Shown one piece after another: positions 32,603 through 43,473 of a stretch of DNA of 64,000 bases. The position numbers were made by a program, and so were the translations under genes. The stretch lies in contig JACAAK010000007.1 of the NCBI GenBank assembly GCA_025093985.1, positions 2,232,001-2,296,000 on the forward strand. Reading direction: 5' to 3'. Numbering within the stretch: the first letter of the stretch is position 1; every line of letters starts with the position of its first letter. The stretch is from Calvatia gigantea (lineage: Eukaryota; Basidiomycota; Agaricomycetes; Agaricales; Lycoperdaceae). The notes below the pieces were generated by a model, which was given only the letters and a program-made list of their open reading frames with translations, was not told the origin of the DNA and made no database searches.

Positions 32603-32825
32603 ATTTGCTGTTCTAATTTCTGGGTGGAGAGTCCTTCTTCATCTACTAGTTTCTTGCTGATGCTGCTGGTAGTGCACTCCAAGTCAACGATTGTGCTGAC
32701 TGTGATTTCTTTTCCCATTGTTTGTATTTTTCCTTTTAGGTTTAGCTTGCACTTTCTTTTCTGAGGAATTGTGTAGAATTTGTCTAATATCCTAGGTACA
32801 AGCTTTTTGACTCTCAAGGTAGCGC

Positions 32826-33953
32826 TTACTCAGAGTCTTCAGAAAAATCCTTCTTCTCTTCTTCAGTAGTTTCTTCTACCCTCTGGACTTGGATTTTCTT
32901 GGGTGCAGTGCAAGCTTTGGCTATGTGTCCCTTCTTGCCACAATTGTAGCATATTAACCCCTTGGGTTTTTTGCAATCTTTGGCAATGTGGCTGAAGATG
33001 CCACAGTTGTAACATTTCAGTTCCCCTTTGTCATTGAAGATGTGACGCCTACTTCCTATCTCCATGGGCTTGCCCATTCCTCCATAAGTGGTGCCAGTGT
33101 TCGTTTTCTTGTCTCCTCAGTACTCAGATGCTTCGTATCATTGTCTGATGGAGAGTATGGCTTCCTTCCATTCTGCATATATATCTGGCCTGGCTAAGGG
33201 TGGGTGGCCAGTGATCGTGTGTATTATATCTTGTCAGGCATTTTTCCTAAGTAGGAACATGGCGTGTTTGCTATCGGTTTTGGCTTTACTTTTTAGGACC
33301 TCGAATTTGATTAGGTAGTCAGCAGTATTTCAATTTCCTTGTTTGAATTTTTCGATCTGCCATTCTGCTTTACTGTTTGATGCATCATCTGAGAAGGTTC
33401 TTCTAAAGTCCTCAGAGAACTCCTTCCAGTCTACTGAGTCTTCAGACTCTAGGATGGTCAGTGCTTTCATGGCTGCATATGCTCCTGCAGTTCCTCCTCA
33501 CAGTCTGGCTAGGACTGCTATAGCTCGGTCATCAGCTGAGGCAATCTTGTTAAATTTCATAAAGAGCATCATAGCTCTCCACCAATCATCAAATTTGGTG
33601 TGGATGCCATCAAAGAATCCCAGGTCTGGCACTAAGCCTTTTCCACTGGGCACTGTTGCAGGTACTACTGCATTGTCAGTCATATCAGAGTCGGTTTCTG
33701 ATTCTGTTTTGTCTGAACTTGATTCATCTGATTTCTCCTGATGGATTGGCTCTTCCTCTGCTAGGTCGAGTTCATTTAGAAGTTCTGATAGTACTTCTTC
33801 TTCTGCTAGGTTTGTTCTGGGTTTGTCATGTGTTTCTCTCATTGGCTCTTCAGATACTTCAGCATTCCCTGTTTCTTCTTCATCTGATGTTTCAGATTCA
33901 TTGTTGGTGACTTCGAGATTTGGTTCTTTATATTCATCTGGGTTCAAGCTCAT
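32826..33953 (-). pseudogene. Gag of family G copy 5
   Basis: One frame runs from ATG 33953 to the stop at 32826, with stops between. The acidic N-terminus (open to 33498), capsid-like domain and two zinc knuckles (about 32910-33020) are recognisable. It is more diverged from copies 1 and 4 than these are from each other. Confidence 0.82.
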
Positions 33954-34021
33954 ATACTAGCTCCTGGGTTGTCTTTGTTCAGGCCTGTTTCAGCCTACTC
34001 CTTGCAAGGTGAGGTGGGGAT

Positions 34022-34429
34022 TGTTAAGACGAATACACCACGATAGCTTGCGCTAGTGGCGGAGGGGAGTCGTACTCACTGGGTTTGTTGAGATGTTGGT
34101 TATAGACTGTAGCTAGAGGATATCTGAGTGGAATGATGGGCAAAAAGTAGACTGGATTGTCTAAGGAATGTACGCATACTACATGGATCTTTTATACATA
34201 ATAGTTCTGGTCTGTGCGCCATTCTACCTAATGCAGGTGAGGTCTTATCTGCCAGTAGCATATACAGAGCATACTGCATACATTGTTCTATCTAATAGAC
34301 CATGACCAGCAACCTAGAGTGCGGTCTAGTACATTGTTCGTTATCTCTCTTCAAGAGTGAAGTACTCAAGAACCTGTTTCAGCTATAAATAGACTGAACC
34401 AACGTAGTGGTACGGATCGAGATTCAACA
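34022..34429 (-). repeat. 3' LTR of the copia element
   Basis: 408 bp, TGTTAAGACG at the left edge and TTCAACA at the right edge as written on the plus strand. A polypurine-type tract, GAGGAGGAG on the minus strand, abuts its right edge. Confidence 0.94.
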
Positions 34430-35705
34430 CTCCTCCTCACTTGAAGGAGGGAGATTAACGTTTCATCGATCGAGCGGCTTTATCCCATGCTTCGACATTG
34501 GAACCGAAAATCAGTCCTAATTCAGGGCGGAAGAGATTGATTTTGGTTATGCCAAGATTCTTTGTAAAGATATCGGTGGGATTGTCTTGTGAAGACACAT
34601 CACCAATAACAATAATACCCTCCTCGACTAATTCTCGCACATAGTGGTAATAGATATCCACGTGCTTCGATCGTTTTTCAACAATGGGATTTTCAGTCCA
34701 AAATTTGGACCCATCGTTGTCACCGTAGAGAATAGGAGTTGGGTGCTCAATCTTGAGCTCCTCCAGAAGCTGTGACAGCCATTTCACTTGTCGTGAAGCA
34801 TCAGACAGTTCTTTATATTCTGCCTCAGTGGACGATAATGAAACTGTCTTTTGTCGCCGTGAAGTCCAAGTGACAGCACTGGACACGATCATACAAACAT
34901 TTCCCGATACAGATCGGCGAGTTTCTGTATCTTGAGCCCAATCCGAGTCACTAAGGCATTCCAGCGTCACCGCCGGTTTCCCAGTATCGCCTTCATATTT
35001 CAATGCATAGTTCCTTGTCATAGACAAGTACTTTAATACATGAATTCCAGTGCAATAGTGCTCGGGTGCAGGGTTAGCGGCATATTGTGCCAGCTTAACT
35101 ACAGCAAAGGCTATGTCGGGCCTAGTACCGATCATCAAGTACATTAAAGATCCAACCAATTGTTGGTACTTTAGACGGAAGGGATTTGTTGCAGTGTCCT
35201 TGTTTGTTACAAACTGGAAGCCGGCTGGTAATGGTGTTTTAGCCGCGGCAGACTGCGGAACTTGGAAGCGCTGCAAGATCTTATCCAGGTATTTCACCTG
35301 TTGGATGAAGATTTGATGCTTGGAGCAATTCCTTGAGATTTTCATCCCAAGGAATTCTTCACAAGGACCATGGTCTCTGCATTCCCATTTTTTCGTGAAC
35401 TTTCCCTTCAACTCATTGAGGAGGGAGGAGTTTTTCTTTCCCAAGAAATTCACGTCATCAACGTAAACAATGGCTACTACTAGCTCTTTTGTCTTCGGAT
35501 GTCTGTGAAAATATACAGCGTAGTCAGATTTGCAATGGGTAAATCCCAGCTCAATCATAGATTGATGCAATTCTTTCCACCACTGGCGACCGGCTTGTTT
35601 AAGGCCGTAAATCGCTCGTTTCAGTCTCCATACTTTTCCTTCCTGCCCGGGAAGTCGAAACCATTCGGGCTGTTCCATGTATATCTCCTCATCCAGTTTG
35701 CCATA

Positions 35706-35711
35706 TATGTA
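35706..35711 (-). other. 4-bp insertion reading TACATA, possible Tc1 excision footprint
   Basis: Two open RT segments meet here in different frames. Relative to the expected copia RT reading, four extra bases are present, and the local sequence is TACATA on the minus strand. That is the form left when a Tc1-like element inserted at TA is excised. Confidence 0.5.
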
Positions 35712-36959
35712 AATAGGCTGTTTTTACATCAACGCTATGCATATCCCAATCATGGATTGCAGCGAGTGCGAAGCTTACGCACGTGGACTCGTAGCAGACA
35801 ACTGGTGAGAAAAGCTCGTTATAGTCAATGCCTTCAATCTGCGAGAAACCCTTCACAACTAGGCGAGCTCGCAGGCGGCCATCGGACTTTTCAAGAAATA
35901 CCCAACAGTTTTTAACCGTCCTCCTTCCTTTCAGAAGATCTACTAGTTCGTATACCCCTCGTTTCTTCAATGCTTCGAGTTCCTCGATACACACAGCCAT
36001 CCATTTTGCCTTGATGGGCTCAGGAAGCTTAAGCATGTCATGGAAAGTTTCAGGCTCTCCGTGTGTGGTATTGTGTACCGTCTGTATCAAGAAATCGATC
36101 AGTTTTACTCCTCCCTCAGCGACAAGCCTTTCAATGTCCATGTCATTTACATTGTGAGATGTTGGATCATTGTTTTCAGGCATAGGCAGCAGTTCCGGAC
36201 GTGGAGGGAGCTGAAATGGAGGCATATCAAAGGGTTGTGGTGGGTACCGCTCAGCACGAACTCTTTGCCTCACATATTCAGGATGGTTAGTCCTTGCTCT
36301 TCGCTCACGAATAATTTCGTCCGAAGGGGCATTGGCGCGTATGCGCTGCCTTTGCCTCTGCTGCTCTTGTCAGTGAGTCTAATCTATTTCTCTTTCAATC
36401 GAAATTGGACGTCTATTATCTCCATATGTGTTACCTGGTCTAACAGGAGGCCTGCCCTGTCGTTCAGAGCGACACGGCTCTACCTGGTCAGAACCAACAG
36501 CACGACATTTGGGAACAGGGATTGGGAATTCCTCGTTCTCGGTATCCCATACATCTCTGTCCACATGCCAATTATCACATACATCAGGCTCCTCCTCAAC
36601 GGTCGTTCCACGCGAAGGTGGCAACTCAGGTGGGGGAATCCAAGGTGGCATATTGCCAGGTGATGGCCATCGTGAATCTATGCTGTCTGGCGGAGTAGAA
36701 TCATGCTGGGGTAAAGGAGGTGTAGGCGGAGAATATTTCGGTTTAAATGGTGGAGAAACCAGAGGTAATGATACTGGATGATCAGGTGGAGGTGGAACAA
36801 TTCCAGCGTCATCCGAAGATGGCGGAATAGGTGGTTCATTCTCTAATCCTGGTCTAGGCAGATTTCTCTCTCCTCTGTGATTAGGCCAGTTACTGCTATC
36901 TGGCACTGAATCGGGGCATTTAGGGAAATATTCCTCGTCGAACAAGGCATTTGGTGATA

Positions 36960-37170
36960 CAGTAAGGGACAAAACCGTTCCAATGTTTTGAACTTCTCAG
37001 AAGATCAGCTCATATCTCAAGGACTACTGTGGCTGTGCACTTCCTAATTTAATTGTAGATAGTCCAGTATCTTATCTAATCATATGCAAAGTATGATTAT
37101 GTAATCCTTTGTTTTAGGGGAGTTATTAATTAATTAATATTTTAAGTGCATTGGAACAGTTTTGTCCCTC
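36960..37170 (+). repeat. Left terminal inverted repeat of the Tc1-like element
   Basis: 211 bp. Its outer about 24 bases recur, inverted, at its inner end (37149-37170), so each arm is itself bounded by inverted copies of one motif (GGGACAAAACYGTTCCAATG). Confidence 0.9.
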
Positions 37171-37197
37171 TTGAAATTTATATACAAAATGGGTATT

Positions 37198-38271
37198 CTA
37201 GTACCTGGTATAAGCTCCCTTGGCCTGTAAAACTGCCTGGACCCTCCTAGGCATACTCTCTATCAGATTCTGACACACTTCTGGTTCTATGTCATCCCAC
37301 TCCTTTTGTATCCTCTCCCATAGGGTATTCATGCTATCAGGAGGAGTATCATACTCTCCCAGCTTATTCTTGAGGTGAGTCCAGAGATGTTCAATGGGAT
37401 TAAGGTCTGGAGACTGTGGGGGCCATACCATAACCTCCAATTCAGACTCATCTAGCCAGTTTGTAGCCTTTTTGCTCTTGTGTTTGGGGTCATTGTCCTG
37501 TTGGAAGACCATATCCTCCTCATTCTTCCCATACCACCTGATGCTCCTCTTTAGTTCATCCCCCAAAATTTGAACATAAAGGTCAGCATCCATCTTCCCT
37601 TCAATTTTAGTGGCAAACCCCACTCCATCCCACAGCATACAACCCCAGATCATCACATTTCCTCCACCAAACTTGACTGTTCCCTCAACCAATCTATCAT
37701 TCAGCCCCTCTCCTGCCTTTTTCCATACCCAAACCCTTCCATCTGATCCAAACCGATTGATTTTGGACTCATCTGTCCAAATAACCCTCTTCCAGTCCTC
37801 CAGGGTCCAGTTAACATGTGCTTCTGCCCACTCCAACCTTTTCCTCCTATGGACAGCAGTAAGTTTAGGTCGTTTCCACTTGACTACAGCCTTCATTCCA
37901 GCTCCTCTGAGTGCCCTGCGCACTGTTTTGGTGGATACAGGCTGGGCAATAACATTTTGAAGTGATTTGGTGACTTGGGAGGCATTGTCAGCCTTGCGAG
38001 AGGTGATGAGGCGAACAGAATAGTGGATATCAGAGGGAGAAAGTTTAGATGGGCGGCCACCAACAGATTTGGAAAGTGTTGATCTATGTTTGGAGCGAAT
38101 CCTAGAAATAGTACTGACTCCCAGACCAGTAATAGAAGCAATATGATGAGCAGATTTCCCTTGGTCCAGGTAAGAGAGGACTCTATTGGTCTGAGTAGAG
38201 GAAAGAGAGCGCATATAGTTGTAAAGGTATAGTGGGGGAGTTAATTTGCACCTGAGAATAAGCACATCCAT
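37198..38271 (-). CDS. Tc1-family transposase
   Basis: A 357-residue uninterrupted frame; the Met at residue 20 is an equally good start. Residues about 30-120 contain the paired-like helix-turn-helix DNA-binding region (HHIASITGLGVSTISRIR). The catalytic domain shows WTDESK (first Asp), QQDNDPKH (second Asp) and LNPIEHLW (Glu). There are 34 residues between the second Asp and the Glu, giving the DD34E signature of Tc1. The enzyme would bind the inverted repeats and perform cut-and-paste transposition at TA. With open frame, near-identical TIRs and TA flanks it may still be active. Confidence 0.93.
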   Translation of the reverse strand: MDVLILRCKLTPPLYLYNYMRSLSSTQTNRVLSYLDQGKSAHHIASITGLGVSTISRIRSKHRSTLSKSVGGRPSKLSPSDIHYSVRLITSRKADNASQVTKSLQNVIAQPVSTKTVRRALRGAGMKAVVKWKRPKLTAVHRRKRLEWAEAHVNWTLEDWKRVIWTDESKINRFGSDGRVWVWKKAGEGLNDRLVEGTVKFGGGNVMIWGCMLWDGVGFATKIEGKMDADLYVQILGDELKRSIRWYGKNEEDMVFQQDNDPKHKSKKATNWLDESELEVMVWPPQSPDLNPIEHLWTHLKNKLGEYDTPPDSMNTLWERIQKEWDDIEPEVCQNLIESMPRRVQAVLQAKGAYTRY

Positions 38272-38353
38272 TTATACATCACCCTACATGGTCACATGAT
38301 TTTATTTGTATTTATTTGATTGCAATAAATGAAGTCATGTGCTCAGAATTTGA

Positions 38354-38564
38354 GAGGGACAAAACTGTTCCAATGTACTTAAAATATTAATTAATTAATA
38401 ACTCCCCCAAAACAAAGGATTACATAATCATACTTTGCATATGATTAGATAAGATACTGGACTATCTACAATTAAATTAGGAAGTGCACAGCCACAGTAG
38501 TCCTTGAGTTATGAGCTGATCTTCTGAAAAGTTCAAAACATTGGAACGGTTTTGTCCCTTACTG
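38354..38564 (-). repeat. Right terminal inverted repeat of the Tc1-like element
   Basis: 211 bp, inverse of 36960-37170 with about four differences. Inner motif at 38354-38375, outer motif at 38539-38564. Confidence 0.9.
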
Positions 38565-41500
38565 TATAAAGATCATGTTACCTGCCATGTGCCACATAAA
38601 GACATAGTTTTTGCTACCTTTATATCCAAGAAAGATCATAATCTCGGATTTTGCAGACAATTTGTTTGGGCGGATCTCATCGGGTAGATATACGTACGCG
38701 CCGCATCCAAACACACGGATATGGGACAAATTTGGTTTTTCCCTTGAATAACACTCAAAAGGTGTCTTCCACTGAAGACGCTGGACTAGCGTGCGATTAT
38801 ATAAATGCACAGCTGTGTTCAACGCGAACTCCCACCACGAGTCAGGTAGACATGCCTGTAGCCTTATAGCTTGGGCTTTCTTGTGTAGGGTGCGGTTCAG
38901 TCGCTCTGCTCTCCCATTCTGCTGATGTGCATAGGGGGCAGTGGTCTCATGGGTAATTCCATGCGCCGCGAGTCCTGCCAATAACCTTTCATTGACATAT
39001 TCTCCTCCATTATCAGTGCGAAGTCGTTTGACTCGCATTCCGGAGAGGTTCTCTAATGCACTGATCAGCTGAATAAGCTTCTCAGAAGCCTCAGACTTCT
39101 TTCGAAGGAGGACTATATGTGCATGAGAAGAAAAGTCATCAAGGAACATCATTGCCCATTTATATTTATGGTAACTAATGACGGGCAGTTCCAGCAAGTC
39201 TGAGTGACATAGCTCAAAGACTGCAGTGGCTCGCTTGGAGTTAATCGGGAAGGGGTTATTATGCATTTTCCCCTTGGCACAGCCGTCGCAAATGCCTTTC
39301 TGAGTAGATGGTGCGGGAATCGACGCAATGCTCTCTACGTGCTTTGGAAGCTCGGAGAGCGCGTGATCCAAAGGGTGTCCCATTCGACGATGCCAGTCGA
39401 TGTAATCAAGTTGGCGTAATGTCAACACGACTGGTTTCTCCTTGCTGTTTTGCAAGACATACGTGTGCACTGTATGTACGTTGTTTTTAAACAAACGATG
39501 AGGCCAGGCGGACAACACTGCTCGTCCTGATTTATCACGGATAGTGGTCCCTTTAACGGTTGCCTCTAAAACATAGCCGTTCCTAAGAATCTGGCCTGAG
39601 GACATTAACCGTTCTGTGATTTCTTTGATGTAAAAGACCGGCGCAATACATGAAGTAGCACTCTTGGTCTTGCCTTTGTCTGCCACATCATGCTGGAAAA
39701 TCACAGACCCTTGTCCTGTCATTTCATAAATCCGGTTGCCAGCGGCTTGTATAAGCCCGAAATGGCCCATCTTAACCTCTGCAAAATCAGAGAGATAACC
39801 GGTGACATGGTACGATGCTCCCGAATCAAGGAGCCAGTCTGCGTTATTTACAGAATGTTTGTTCCCTTCTTCTCGACACTTTTGACACTGAGACAAATCA
39901 CAGATGTGATATGTAATGATCTGATTAAGATCCTCGTGCTCTTTGTGGAGATCTGACCTTAACTTGTCTGAATACTCGTGATTATTCATGGTATATGTAG
40001 CATTCATCTTGTTTTCCAGCTTAGTCACACTAGCAGAATAAACAGAAGGGGAAGCGCCTTGGGCGCGCTTCCAGCATACATTGCAGTTCAAAAAGTCTGT
40101 ACAGCAGTGTCTACGACGAGTCCCTATAGGAGGTGGACGACATGCTACATCTGCATAGGTGCCCCGCTCTCTTCGGCGGCCACCTCGTTGTCCCAACTCA
40201 ACTTCGGAATCTCCAGGGTGTCCCACTCCGCGGCGGACAGACCCTGTATCTGTATCGTTCCGTCCCATCCGTTGATGGGGCTGCACATTATCTTCTGCAT
40301 CAGAACAAGAATAGTAGTCAGTTGAAGGTACTGACCCGCACCCTCCATTGGAACCGTAGTCGGTGTCCGAGTCGTTGTCATCTAAGACCGACTCGAGGAC
40401 AGACTCGATTTCCTTCGGTGCCTGCTTCTTCTTGAGTGGCTTGGGCTTCTTGATAATCGCCGGCCTGTTATACACTGGGGCTGGCCACGCGATCTCGTCT
40501 TCCTCCCTTGTGACAGTGAATGGAGAGGGCTCGACATCCATTGCGTCAAAGCGCTTCCACATCTCCTCTGAACTCTCACCCGACGAAGAAGTTGATTTGA
40601 GACGTTCGTCCCACTTCTTCAGTGCGGTAACCTTAGCTTTCACTGAAGGTTTGCAACGAGCTTCGGGCTCGGGCGCAGTGATGTGCGACGTGAGCGGAGT
40701 GGCATTGCTGCCAGTGGCGGCAGAGTTAGAGGCAACGGGAGGTGTCTTGGCTCGACGCGTTGCTTCTACAAGGGAACGAGTGGATGGTGGCGGCACAGTT
40801 TGTGCCTGCGACACGAAATCCACATCCTGAATATATCCGGAAGAGGTGGCGGCATTGCCTTGCGCACCTCCCTCTTTTCCCTTTCCTTTTCCTCAAGGGC
40901 GCCATCGGCGTTTCTTCTCGCCGTCGCCTTCTCCACCAGTTGGCTTTTGCTGCTGCTGCTGCTGCTGCTGGGGCTGCTGCTGAGGCTTTTTAGACCCCAA
41001 AGGCTACTGCTTTCCTTGCTGCTGACACTGCTGCTGCTGCTGCTGCCCACCTCCTTGTCGTGGAGTAAAGCGCGCTCGTTGCACGTGGGCTGTCTGGTTG
41101 GAGGCGTAAGTGGCAATAATGCCGCTTCAGGCCTTATCCCATGTCAGCTCGTGGAGCAACGTGTTTAAGGTGAGGAGAGTCTGAGCTACATGGCTCAAAG
41201 ACGGGTGGAGGGAGTGGAGGAGGATCATCGTCTCGATCTCCGGGGCGATGCCACTATCCATGGCGTCAAGCTGCCTGAAAATCTGCTGGAGCTCGCTCAT
41301 CTTCAGCGAGGGGTCACCACCGAGAGGGAGCTCAAACGTTATTGCACGAATGAACTCGTTATAAACTTGAGCTGGTCCAGGAAGGCCATATTGGCCCTGC
41401 AACTGAGACCAGAGGGCACGAGCATCCCGGGCGGAATGCTTTAGCATGCTGTTGGGGAGAGTTGCCTCTATCAACCCAAGAGCTCGCATCTGGAGATTGT

Positions 41501-42002
41501 TGGCCATACCAACACTGCGGCGCTCCTCAGCAGTCGCAGGAATTGGAGTTCCTGGTCGTACGGGACGTGCCGGCGAAGTGCTAGTAGCCGGGACAGCAGG
41601 GTGCTCAGGTCCATAAGCCTGCTCGTATGGAACGGGTTCGTCCATTGCTCCAGAGAAATCCCATCCGGTCCAGGAGCAGTCGTTTAAGGAAATGCACATC
41701 AGTGCAGACCAAAGGCGAAGCGACCAGATGGTGTAGTTACCCGTCCCAGTAAGGACAGGAAGCTGTCCGCTCGGGGTTTGAACAAAGCCCGGCGGAGCAG
41801 AAGCCGGTTTAGACATATCTAAGAATAGGGTAAACATGCGTTAGCATCATGTAGGACTGCAGTGCGTAATGCATGCGTCACAACATGGGGTAGACTCAAG
41901 GATCAAATGGACCAAAGGGCCACTGTCTCCCAGGTTGTGTACGACCGTAGCCTCCTACACTCTACCAGCGTTGTAAAGCACGGTTCGAGTGAGCGGCGGT
42001 CA

Positions 42003-42014
42003 GGGCCCATAACC
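42003..42014 (-). promoter_or_regulatory. Copia primer binding site, initiator tRNA-Met anticodon region type
   Basis: Directly inside the 5' LTR, the plus strand reads GGGCCCATAACC. This resembles the anticodon arm of initiator tRNA-Met (CAT is the anticodon), so the minus-strand PBS would pair with an internal tRNA fragment as in Drosophila copia and yeast Ty5. Confidence 0.6.
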
Positions 42015-42422
42015 TATTAAGACGAATACACCACGATAGCTTGCGCTAGTGGCGGAGGGGAGTCGTACTCACTGGGTTTGTTGAGATGTTGGTTATAGAC
42101 TGTAGCTAGAGGATATCTGAGTGGAATGATGGGCAAAGAGTAGACTGGATTGTCTAAGGAATGTACGCATACTACATGGATCTTTTATACATAATAGTTC
42201 TGGTCTGTGCGCCATTCTACCTAATACAGGTGAGGTCTTATCTGCCAGTAGCATATACAGAGCATACTGTGTACATTGTTTTATCTAATAGACCATGACC
42301 AGCAACCTAGAGTGCGGTCTAGTACATTGTTTGTTATCTCTCTTCAAGAGTGAAGTACTCAAGAACCCGTTTCAGCTATAAATAGACTGAACCAACATAG
42401 TGGTACGGATCGAGATTCAACA
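42015..42422 (-). repeat. 5' LTR of the copia element
   Basis: 408 bp, starting TATTAAGACG rather than TGTTAAGACG on the plus strand, so its terminal dinucleotide is mutated. Otherwise it is about 98% identical to 34022-34429. Confidence 0.93.
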
Positions 42423-42438
42423 GGGATGCTTAACCAAA

Positions 42439-42741
42439 TGTTATGACCTTAGTCTGAGTAAACCTCAGGTTGCAACTTAGGCTAAGACTTAAGGGCAAGT
42501 AAGGGGAGAGAACTAGGTGGTTAAGCATACCAAATACAGGAGTATGTATGTATGCTTAAATACTGAAGACATCCAGTTGAATGGATGGAGGTAAGTACAT
42601 GAAACGTCCAATGATAACGGCACAGTAATACTGTGAGTCAATACTTGGAGATTGCTGGACTGGAATAGGTGAAGCAGGCATGAGGTGGAGTGGAATGCAG
42701 ACAAGTATGGAATGGATGTAAATAGATGAAAGTTCACAACA
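42439..42741 (-). repeat. 5' LTR of family G copy 5
   Basis: 303 bp. The PBS TGGTTAAGCAT (42426-42436, minus strand) next to it is a perfect 11-base complement of ATGCTTAACCA within the family LTR. Bases 42460-42689 recur exactly at 43244-43473. Confidence 0.9.
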
Positions 42742-42743
42742 GG

Positions 42744-43108
42744 TATAGCTGAAACGGGTTCTTGAGTACTTCACTCTTGAAGAGAGATAACGAACAATGT
42801 ACTAGACTACACTCTAGGTTGCTGGTCATGGTCTATTAAATAGAACAATGTACACAGTATGCTCTGTATATGCTACTGGCAGATAAAACCTCACCTGTAT
42901 TAGGTAGAACAGCGCACAGACCAGAGACATTAGATATATAAGACCTATGTAGTATGCGTACATTCCTTAGACAATTAAGTCTTTCCTCTGCCCATCATTC
43001 CTCTCAGATATCCACTAGCCACAGTCTATAATCAACATCTCAAGCAACCCAGTGAGTACGACTCCCCTCCGCCACTAGTGTAGCTATTGTGGTGTACTTG
43101 TCTTAACA
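42744..43108 (+). mobile_element. Truncated copia LTR, plus orientation
   Basis: From TATAGCTGAAAC to CTTAACA this matches the copia LTR family of 34022-34429 in opposite orientation. It lacks the first approximately 57 bases. The terminal CTTAACA at 43102-43108 is kept. Gypsy copy 5 abuts its truncated end. Confidence 0.75.
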
Positions 43109-43243
43109 GAGGGTAGTTGTATTCATCTGGGAGACGGTCCAATAGGAGAGATGCATGGTAGCGGACATAGTCCTGCTTATACTAGTGTACTCAGAGAGTC
43201 TTGAGGAGAAGGGAAGTGATGCTTATAGAAGCTAGCATAGAGG
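43109..43243. other. Fragment sharing a GCTTATAGAAGCTAG segment with 7165-7202
   Basis: On the minus strand, 43211-43240 resembles the last 35 bases of the copia-related insert in gypsy copy 1 (7167-7202). It is probably U5 of a second copia LTR type. The rest of the fragment is unassigned. Confidence 0.45.
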
Positions 43244-43473
43244 AAACCTCAGGTTGCAACTTAGGCTAAGACTTAAGGGCAAGTAAGGGGAGAGAACTAG
43301 GTGGTTAAGCATACCAAATACAGGAGTATGTATGTATGCTTAAATACTGAAGACATCCAGTTGAATGGATGGAGGTAAGTACATGAAACGTCCAATGATA
43401 ACGGCACAGTAATACTGTGAGTCAATACTTGGAGATTGCTGGACTGGAATAGGTGAAGCAGGCATGAGGTGGA
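43244..43473. repeat. 230-bp exact duplicate of part of the copy 5 LTR
   Basis: It is identical by eye to 42460-42689 (offset 784). Both ends of the match are inside the LTR, so this is not a separate insertion with its own termini. Confidence 0.85.

Larger units (their letters stand above)
36960..38564 (-). mobile_element. Tc1-like DNA transposon inside the copia element
   Basis: The 1605-bp element has 211-bp terminal inverted repeats (36960-37170 and 38354-38564) that differ at about four sites, ends CAGT...ACTG, and flanking TA on both sides (36958-36959 and 38565-38566). Removing it with one TA restores the copia reading frame across the junction. It is the youngest insertion of this nest, since its single gene is fully open. 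Confidence 0.95.
34455..41837 (-). pseudogene. Copia gag-pol, split and frame-broken
   Basis: Gag occupies 41837-41127 (a more likely start is the second Met at 41816). It continues in frame past TGA, TAG and TGA (near 41125, 41004 and 40892) through a Gln-rich CAG tract and a basic GKGKGK stretch into 40823-38567: protease (WLLDSGASYH near 39830), the GAG-pre-integrase zinc region, and the integrase core with DDF, TDNGGEY and QNGRAERLNRTL. After the Tc1 insertion the frame resumes at 36957 and meets TAG and TGA near 36380. It then enters RT (36273-35689) and, after a 4-bp insertion at 35706-35711, the second half of RT with YVDD and an RNase H (SSTEAEY, 35678-34455). Confidence 0.93.
34022..42422 (-). 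mobile_element. Ty1/copia retrotransposon, complete but inactivated
   Basis: 408-bp LTRs (34022-34429 and 42015-42422) differ at about 9 sites, all transitions. GGGAT flanks both sides (34017-34021 and 42423-42427). Internal order on the minus strand is gag, protease, integrase, RT, RNase H, which is the Pseudoviridae order. A Tc1-like transposon (36960-38564) splits the gag-pol frame between integrase and RT. A 4-bp insertion in RT and several nonsense codons add further damage. Confidence 0.95.
32603..42741 (-). mobile_element. Family G gypsy copy 5, 5' part only, split by a copia element
   Basis: Minus-strand sequence from the protease (32603-32817) through gag (32826-33953) and the leader to 34021 is interrupted by the copia element 34022-42422. 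It resumes at 42423 with the rest of the PBS (42426-42436) and the 5' LTR (42439-42741). Everything downstream of the protease (RT, integrase, ORF3, 3' LTR) is missing at the junction with copy 4. The copia target GGGAT overlaps the PBS. Confidence 0.88.

Noticed and set aside
38559..40823. Plus-strand frames opposite the copia gag-pol (for example near 40363-41168)
   Set aside because: They mirror CAG-rich and acidic coding sequence on the other strand. The Leu-rich products are what an antisense reading of a Gln repeat gives.
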